A stretch of 11,077 bases of DNA from the NCBI GenBank assembly GCA_041739225.1, contig JBGSOG010000102.1:1-11077 (forward strand), read 5' to 3'. Of the stretch, positions 1-4,149 are shown piece by piece. This DNA is from BOKV01 sp041739225. GTDB lineage: Bacteria > Pseudomonadota > Alphaproteobacteria > Rhizobiales > Rhizobiaceae. A program made the position numbers and the translations under genes. The notes under the pieces were generated by a model that worked only from the letters and a program-made list of their open reading frames with translations, ran no database searches and had not been told where the DNA came from. How positions within the stretch are numbered: the stretch's first letter is position 1; each line of letters begins with the position of its first letter.

Positions 1-404
1 GATTCGGTGTAACGCATGGCGGCTGGAGGATCGCCGTCGACCGAGCCGAAGTTACCCTGGCCGTCGACCAGCGGCACACGCAGCGAGAACTCCTGCGCCA
101 TACGCACGAGCGCGTCGTAGATCGCGCTGTCGCCGTGCGGGTGGTAGTTGCCCATCACCTCGCCGACGGTCTTGGCGGACTTCCGATACGGCCGGTCGTG
201 GCGGTTCGACGCCTCGTACATGGCATACAGGATACGCCGGTGCACCGGCTTCAGGCCGTCGCAGACATCGGGCAGCGCCCGGCTGACGATCACGCTCATG
301 GCGTAATCGAGGTAGGAACGGCTCATCTCGTCGATGATCGAAATCGGCTGAATGTCCGAAGGGCCCTGACCGGGCTTGTCCGGAGGAGTGGTCTGGTCTG
401 ACAA
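1..404 (-). CDS. gyrA: DNA gyrase subunit A, N-terminal part (cut by window edge)
   Basis: GyrA is the breakage-reunion subunit of DNA gyrase, the cytoplasmic A2B2 type II topoisomerase that introduces negative supercoils. The visible 134 codons hold the start of the winged-helix/tower domain: SYLDYAMSVIVSRALPD near residues 30-46, GLKPVHRR after it, the quinolone-determining stretch HPHGDSAIYDALVRMAQ, and AAMRYTE with the catalytic tyrosine at about residue 132 (E. coli Tyr122). The E. coli Ser83 and Asp87 positions are Ser93 and Asp97, so the wild-type, quinolone-sensitive state is kept. The start is a TTG at 404; a TGA lies in frame four codons upstream, and the leader MSDQTTPPDKPGQGPSDIQP resembles rhizobial GyrA starts. 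The ribosome site is weak. Two oddities are Cys48, where Arg is usual (PDVRDGLKPVHRR), and codon use richer in GC at third positions, with more CGT/CGG arginine codons, than in neighbouring genes. Identity is certain. Confidence 0.97.
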   Translation of the reverse strand, partial: MSDQTTPPDKPGQGPSDIQPISIIDEMSRSYLDYAMSVIVSRALPDVCDGLKPVHRRILYAMYEASNRHDRPYRKSAKTVGEVMGNYHPHGDSAIYDALVRMAQEFSLRVPLVDGQGNFGSVDGDPPAAMRYTE

Positions 405-496
405 GGGTGATGCTCACAGCAATTTAAGTGACCTCTCCCTTACACGATTCCAGCCGACAAGCCAAATCAGGGCATTTTCACAACAGCATTTTTCTC

Positions 497-524
497 ATTA
501 TAAATCAGCAAGTTACAGTGTCAC
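497..524 (-). promoter_or_regulatory. Putative sigma70-type promoter for gyrA
   Basis: On the minus strand a GTGACA box (519-524) and a perfect TATAAT (497-502) are separated by 16 nt. This is one base off the -35 consensus and exact at -10. Transcription would start near 490 and leave a leader of about 85 nt before the gyrA TTG. It lies in the 168-bp gap between the phosphatase gene and gyrA, so gyrA can be expressed independently of the gene upstream. The boxes are seen directly; promoter activity is inferred. Confidence 0.6.
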
Positions 525-572
525 CAAAACCGACTGTGAATATCATTGTTCGATAAAGGCCAATACGTCCGC

Positions 573-1439
573 TTATGCCTCAAGAAGCGCCAGAATCGCT
601 GTCGCATCATCGCACCTTTTGAACCGGGCGAAGCGTTGCGGCATCGGGTCTTCAACCCGTTCCACCAGGCGCAATTCCTCCACCAGCGCGGACAGTCCGC
701 GATGGTGTGCGGCATGCACAAAACCAGCCGCATCGTGGCGCTGATAGGCCTCGCACAATGCAGCGAAGCCATCGCTCATCAGCAACACCAGTGTTCCAGG
801 CCGAGCCGCCAGCCGCAGACATGAAACATGGTCAGCGGCTTCCGGCACCATGCCCAATGTCCAGACATTGCCGCCAGGGGTGTTGTGGCGGTCGCGACCG
901 CGCCGAAGCGCCGCCAACGTTGCACCCTCGCGCACAATGCCGCCATTGGGACCGAAGCCGCCAGCGGCATCCAGCATCCTGCGTGCGGCGGCCATTTCCA
1001 ACTCGCGGCTTGAAGGCATCGCGCTGTGGGTCGCCAATGTCCCGTCAGGCTCGACAACATAGGCGCCACAATCGCCCAGACCGGAAAGTTCAAGCGAATT
1101 TCCCGTCAAACGAACCATTTCAAAACCGCTGGTCGGCCAGGCGTGCCGCGGGAGAACCGACAAGTCCTCGATGGCACTGACCGCGTCCCGCGCCTCGCAG
1201 CAGACTTGACGAACCATGGCATCGCACGCCAAGTCGGCCGACAACTCGCCAAACCGTTGCGCTGCCAGATGCGCAAGCCATGCGGCATCGCTGCCCAGGT
1301 CAGGGAAAATCAGCCGCTCGCCAATGCCTGTCGCGCCGTCGAATACTGCCGCCATGCCATCGGCGAAACACAGTGCATCGTCATTGGGCTTGCCCGGCGT
1401 GCCTGGATCGCTAATCTGGTCAAGAATGGTGAACCGCAT
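573..1439 (-). CDS. PP2C-like (PPM family) protein phosphatase
   Basis: A 288-residue cytoplasmic protein with the order of motifs of metal-dependent Ser/Thr phosphatases of the PP2C/PPM family. KPNDDALCFADG is followed by AAVFDGATG (Asp34-Gly35, the usual first metal-binding DG). A GDCGAYVV segment near 122-129 matches the family GDS motif, LLMSDGFAAL has Asp223, and KRCDDATAILAL has Asp277 and Asp278 near the C-terminus. Length fits a single catalytic domain with no membrane segment or sensory domain. The expected role is Mn/Mg-dependent removal of phosphate from Ser/Thr residues; the target is unknown and no kinase gene is nearby. The ATG at 1439 is preceded by a purine-rich GAAGGGG about 10 nt away. 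The gene is divergent from marC with 32 bp between starts, so its promoter must lie inside or next to the marC start. Fold assignment is good; substrate is unknown. Confidence 0.82.
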   Translation of the reverse strand: MRFTILDQISDPGTPGKPNDDALCFADGMAAVFDGATGIGERLIFPDLGSDAAWLAHLAAQRFGELSADLACDAMVRQVCCEARDAVSAIEDLSVLPRHAWPTSGFEMVRLTGNSLELSGLGDCGAYVVEPDGTLATHSAMPSSRELEMAAARRMLDAAGGFGPNGGIVREGATLAALRRGRDRHNTPGGNVWTLGMVPEAADHVSCLRLAARPGTLVLLMSDGFAALCEAYQRHDAAGFVHAAHHRGLSALVEELRLVERVEDPMPQRFARFKRCDDATAILALLEA

Positions 1440-1471
1440 TTGTATTTCGCCCCTTCAGGAAGGATTGATCC

Positions 1472-2107
1472 TTGCCAAGTTTCGACGCACTCATCAACGC
1501 CCTTGTGACACTGCTGGTCACCATTGACCCGATCGGTTTGGCACCAATTTTTCTCGCCTTGACGCAGGGCATGAACCGCGCCCAGCGCAAGGCCGTGGCC
1601 GTGCGGGGCGTTGCCATTGCTTTCAGCGTGATGGTCGCTTTCATCCTCGCCGGGGCGGCGGTTTTGTCGGTGCTGGGCATCACCCTGCCTGCCTTCCGCG
1701 TTGCTGGCGGACTGCTGCTGTTTTACATCGCCTTCGAGATGATTTTCGAGTTGCGGCAAGGCCGCAAGGAAAAGACCACTGAAATTGCCATCACGAAGGA
1801 TCATATTGCCAACACAGCAGTTTTCCCGCTGGCAATCCCGTTGATTGCCGGTCCCGGCGCGATTTCCGCTGCCATCCTGCTGTCGACACAAATGAACGGC
1901 GAATTGGCCTGGCGCGGCATCCTTATCCTGATTGTCGGCACGGTGATGGCCGCAATCCTTGGCTCGTTCATACTGGCCGAACGCATCGACAAATATCTGG
2001 GCGTTACCGGACGCTCGATCCTGACCCGGCTGTTGGGTGTGCTGCTGGCGGCGCTATCGGTTCAGTTTGTCGCTGACGGCGTTACGGCGCTGGTCGCAGC
2101 TGCCTAA
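1472..2107 (+). CDS. marC: MarC-family (UPF0056) integral membrane protein
   Basis: A 211-residue inner-membrane protein with about six hydrophobic segments: an N-terminal one with LLVTIDPIGLAPIFLAL, then stretches near residues 45-68, 70-90, 115-137, 145-165 and 185-208. The TIDPIGLAPIFLALTQGM segment, the central AVFPLAIPLIAGPGAISA motif and the C-terminal ILTRLLGVLLAALSVQFVADG are typical of the MarC/UPF0056 family, and length is normal. The E. coli founder was once linked to multiple antibiotic resistance, but that role has been disputed, so transport substrate and function are best called unknown. The start is a TTG at 1472, supported by AGGA-type ribosome-binding sequence at 1457-1464 about 7 nt upstream. 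It ends 6 bp from the stop of a convergent gene, without a visible terminator. A marC gene close to gyrA, ssb and uvrA is, as I recall, a common rhizobial arrangement. Confidence 0.88.
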   Translation: MPSFDALINALVTLLVTIDPIGLAPIFLALTQGMNRAQRKAVAVRGVAIAFSVMVAFILAGAAVLSVLGITLPAFRVAGGLLLFYIAFEMIFELRQGRKEKTTEIAITKDHIANTAVFPLAIPLIAGPGAISAAILLSTQMNGELAWRGILILIVGTVMAAILGSFILAERIDKYLGVTGRSILTRLLGVLLAALSVQFVADGVTALVAAA

Positions 2108-2113
2108 ACCTCG

Positions 2114-2476
2114 CTACTTGGCAGGCAATGCAACTTTCAATTCCTTTCCGCCCCATTCATGAATTTTGTCATGTGCGCGAACCGTAACTTCGGTTGTTCC
2201 TGACGGGATGATTATCCCTGATTGGCTGCGGGTAAAGGGCTGTTCGGTCTCATGCGGATGCATGAGTTCACGTTCGGAATAGATGGCGCCATCGCTTCCG
2301 ACCACTTGCCATCTGTCAGCATAATGATCCCAGCCTTCATCGCCATGGCGAACCGTCACGTGGAAAGTGAAAGCGCCGCTGGATTCGCGTTCCACTTTGA
2401 CCACCTCAACATCCGCCTCGCCCGCATGGGCTGCGCCAGCAAGAGCAAAATAAACGGCGAGGATTTTCTTCAACAC
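2114..2476 (-). CDS. Small secreted protein of unknown function
   Basis: A 120-residue protein with a clear Sec signal peptide: LKKILAVYFALAGAAHA, cleavage expected after AHA near residue 18. The mature part is mostly beta-prone and ends in alternating strands, suggesting a compact Ig-like or beta-sandwich periplasmic domain. It is rich in histidine and aromatic pairs: GWDHYADRW, LMHPHETEQPFTRS and RAHDKIHEWGG. I believe similar unnamed proteins with these three motifs occur in other alphaproteobacteria, but no function is known to me. The start is uncertain: a strong GGAGGAG (2482-2488) stands 5 nt before a GTG at 2476 and 8 nt before a TTG at 2473; the TTG would give the more usual MKKILA start. 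A further in-frame TTG at 2497 is unlikely because it precedes the ribosome site. It converges on marC with a 6-bp gap. Confidence 0.72.
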   Translation of the reverse strand: MLKKILAVYFALAGAAHAGEADVEVVKVERESSGAFTFHVTVRHGDEGWDHYADRWQVVGSDGAIYSERELMHPHETEQPFTRSQSGIIIPSGTTEVTVRAHDKIHEWGGKELKVALPAK

Positions 2477-2593
2477 GCTGTCTCCTCCAGGAAACAACCT
2501 TTGGATGCAGACATTCGAGGTTCAAATGCAAATAGCGTTGCCGTGAAAAGCCGGAAATCAACTCGCGCGCGCTACAATCAATGCTGCCCGGTA

Positions 2594-2887
2594 TTACTCG
2601 TTCAAATATGCCTTGGCAGCATTGATCACCGAAAGCTCAGGTGTTTCAACGCACTTGCCTGCAATGCCGTCGATCTGGTTCTTCAACTCGTCGGGGTCCA
2701 TCGTGGTGGCGTCTGCTTGTCCGGCCAGCCAGCCATCCAGCCAGATCAGGAAGAACGAACCTTCATCCTCGTTCATTTCGCTCAACTGCGCGCATGTGAC
2801 AGTCGACATGTCGAGGATTTCTGCTCTAGCCAGATTTGGCATTGCAGAAAATGCGACTGCAGCGGCGAACACGGGCAGGAATTTCAT
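2594..2887 (-). CDS. HdeA/HdeB-family periplasmic protein
   Basis: A 97-residue precursor with a signal peptide of about 22 residues (MKFLPVFAAAVAFSAMPNLARA, then EILDM). The mature part is small, acidic and helical, with two cysteines, Cys32 in STVTCAQL and Cys79 in IAGKCVETP. The spacing and the pattern C-x-QL ... WLDGWLAG ... C, then a final helix INAAKAYL, fit the HdeA/HdeB family, in which one disulfide joins the two cysteines. In enteric bacteria HdeA and HdeB are periplasmic chaperones that unfold at low pH and hold denatured proteins; alphaproteobacterial relatives are less studied, so an acid-stress role here is an inference from family. The ATG at 2887 has a GGAG about 10 nt upstream. 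It follows the VOC gene by 71 bp in the same direction and may have its own promoter. Confidence 0.75.
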   Translation of the reverse strand: MKFLPVFAAAVAFSAMPNLARAEILDMSTVTCAQLSEMNEDEGSFFLIWLDGWLAGQADATTMDPDELKNQIDGIAGKCVETPELSVINAAKAYLNE

Positions 2888-2922
2888 TGTTGGAAAGCTC
2901 CGGTTGATTTGCCCCAAACTCG

Positions 2923-2951
2923 GATAAAAAATGCAGCTTTGCAAGGTGCAA
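2923..2951 (-). promoter_or_regulatory. Possible promoter for the HdeA-like gene
   Basis: On the minus strand TTGCAC (2946-2951) and TTTATC (2923-2928) are 17 nt apart, just after the stop of the VOC gene and about 36 nt before the HdeA-like ATG. The -35 box is good and the -10 box is weak. It would let the HdeA-like gene be expressed apart from ssb and the VOC gene. This is inferred from spacing and sequence only. Confidence 0.3.
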
Positions 2952-2958
2952 ACCAGTG

Positions 2959-3381
2959 TCAAGCCAGCGGGTGGCCAGGCGCGAACTGCACCAGATCCCA
3001 CAAATTGCCGCAACAATCGCTGAACACTGCCACCTTGCCGTAGTCGTGCTGTGCCGGTTCACGCACGAACTCGACCCCTGCTGCCAATAATTTCGAACGG
3101 TCGCGGTCGAAATTGTCGGTGCGCAAAAACAGGAAAACGCGCCCGCCGGACTGGTTGCCGATTGCAGCCTCTTGCTGCGGGTTTGTGGCCCGCCCCAGCA
3201 CGAGGGCTGTTCCGGTACCGTTTTCCTTCCAGCCTTTAGGAGCCACGACCACCCAGCGCTTGTCTTGTGCTGCCTGATACGTGTCTTCGATCAGATCAAA
3301 CCCAAGTTTTTCACAGTAAAACGCAATGGCCTCGTCATACCCACGCACAACAATGCTGACATGGACAACGGCCTGTGTCAT
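2959..3381 (-). CDS. VOC-superfamily (glyoxalase/dioxygenase fold) protein
   Basis: A 140-residue cytoplasmic protein with the two beta-alpha-beta-beta-beta modules of the vicinal oxygen chelate superfamily. Module one starts with VVHVSIVVRGYDEAIAFYCE (His7 at the usual first metal-ligand position, followed by the KLGF turn). Module two runs from RVFLFLRTDNFDRDRSKLLAAG to AVFSDCCGNLWDLVQF, the counterpart of the common DPDGNxWEL end. The usual glutamate is an aspartate here (Asp129). Members include glyoxalase I, extradiol dioxygenases and antibiotic-binding proteins, and the true substrate cannot be told from sequence. The ATG at 3381 is only 6 nt after the ssb stop codon and has a poor ribosome site, so it is probably co-transcribed and translationally coupled to ssb. 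Fold is secure; function is open. Confidence 0.85.
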   Translation of the reverse strand: MTQAVVHVSIVVRGYDEAIAFYCEKLGFDLIEDTYQAAQDKRWVVVAPKGWKENGTGTALVLGRATNPQQEAAIGNQSGGRVFLFLRTDNFDRDRSKLLAAGVEFVREPAQHDYGKVAVFSDCCGNLWDLVQFAPGHPLA

Positions 3382-3387
3382 CGCCGA

Positions 3388-3930
3388 TCAGAACGGGATT
3401 TCGTCGTCGAGGTCGCCGCCAAAGTTTCCGCCACCCTGGCTTCCGCCTGCTGCGCCGCCCTGCCCACCGGAACTGCGACCGCCGCCGCGCGCCGAGCCAT
3501 AATTGCCACCCGATGATCCGCCCGATGAGCCATAATCATCACCGCCATATTCAACGCTGCCGCCTCCGCCGCTGTCACCGCGACCATCAAGCATGGTCAG
3601 CGTTCCATTGTACGCCTGCAACACAACTTCGGTGGAGTACTTGTCCTGGCCGGACTGGTCCTGCCATTTGCGGGTCTGCAACTGGCCTTCAATGTAGACC
3701 TTGGCACCCTTCTTCAGATAGTTCTCGGCAACCTTGCAAAGCCCTTCATTGAAAATCACCACGCGGTGCCACTCGGTCTTTTCGCGCTTTTCGCCTGTGT
3801 TCTTGTCGCGCCAGTTTTCCGACGTGGCGATCCGCAGATTGGCAATCGGACGGCCATCCTGTGTTCGCTTGATTTCCGGATCAGCCCCAAGATTGCCGAT
3901 GAGGATGACCTTGTTGACACTTCCCGCCAT
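3388..3930 (-). CDS. ssb: Single-stranded DNA-binding protein
   Basis: SSB coats single-stranded DNA as a tetramer during replication, recombination and repair and recruits partner proteins. Residues 1-115 form the OB fold: MAGSVNKVILIGNLGADPEI, then RPIANLRIATSENW, KTEWHRVVIF, KGAKVYIEGQL and RKWQDQSGQDKYSTEV. Tryptophans 40, 54 and 89 match the DNA-stacking tryptophans of E. coli SSB. Residues 117-172 are a glycine/serine-rich, low-complexity linker, and the protein ends in the acidic tip DLDDEIPF that binds partner proteins. The 180-residue length is normal. The ATG at 3930 is preceded by GGAG with 7 nt spacing. It is divergent from uvrA across a 219-bp intergenic region that carries a LexA box, much closer to uvrA than to ssb, and it leads straight into the VOC gene downstream. 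Confidence 0.97.
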   Translation of the reverse strand: MAGSVNKVILIGNLGADPEIKRTQDGRPIANLRIATSENWRDKNTGEKREKTEWHRVVIFNEGLCKVAENYLKKGAKVYIEGQLQTRKWQDQSGQDKYSTEVVLQAYNGTLTMLDGRGDSGGGGSVEYGGDDYGSSGGSSGGNYGSARGGGRSSGGQGGAAGGSQGGGNFGGDLDDEIPF

Positions 3931-4033
3931 AACGCAACTCCATTGATATTTGCGGGCATATTGCCCGATCTGCCTTGCAATCGCACCCGCGGCCTTTAAC
4001 TATCCACACTTGAAAAGGACAATTCCGGGCCGC

Positions 4034-4062
4034 TTGCACTTTTTGGCATTTGTTCCCATTAT
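4034..4062 (+). promoter_or_regulatory. Putative uvrA promoter overlapped by the LexA box
   Basis: TTGCAC (4034-4039) and CATTAT (4057-4062) are separated by 17 nt on the plus strand, an ordinary sigma70-like arrangement. The LexA box covers the -10 element, so bound LexA would block RNA polymerase. The transcript would start near 4069 and give uvrA a leader of about 80 nt. The boxes are seen; their use is inferred. Confidence 0.55.
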
Positions 4063-4066
4063 GTTC
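4052..4066. promoter_or_regulatory. LexA operator (SOS box)
   Basis: The intergenic region between ssb and uvrA contains GTTC-CCATTAT-GTTC, an exact match to the direct-repeat GTTC-N7-GTTC operator recognised by LexA in alphaproteobacteria. It lies 84 bp before the uvrA start and 121 bp before the ssb start. It overlaps the -10 box of the likely uvrA promoter, so it should repress uvrA until DNA damage. Whether it also affects ssb on the other strand cannot be told from distance alone. Confidence 0.88.
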
Positions 4067-4149
4067 TCATCATTTCCGAAACGCAAGGGCGATTCGTACA
4101 CCAGTCTGCTGACTGTTGTGCCATGGCCGCCCCGGACCGGTGAATTTTA

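Noticed and set aside
107..150. Possible quinolone-resistance change in gyrA
   Set aside because: The residues at the E. coli 83 and 87 positions are Ser and Asp, the sensitive state.
1472..2107. marC as an antibiotic-resistance gene
   Set aside because: The name is historical; the link of MarC to multiple antibiotic resistance was disputed, so no resistance role is claimed.
2222..3043. A 273-codon plus-strand open frame
   Set aside because: It covers parts of three well-supported minus-strand genes, each with signal peptide or domain motifs, and its own translation shows no family pattern.
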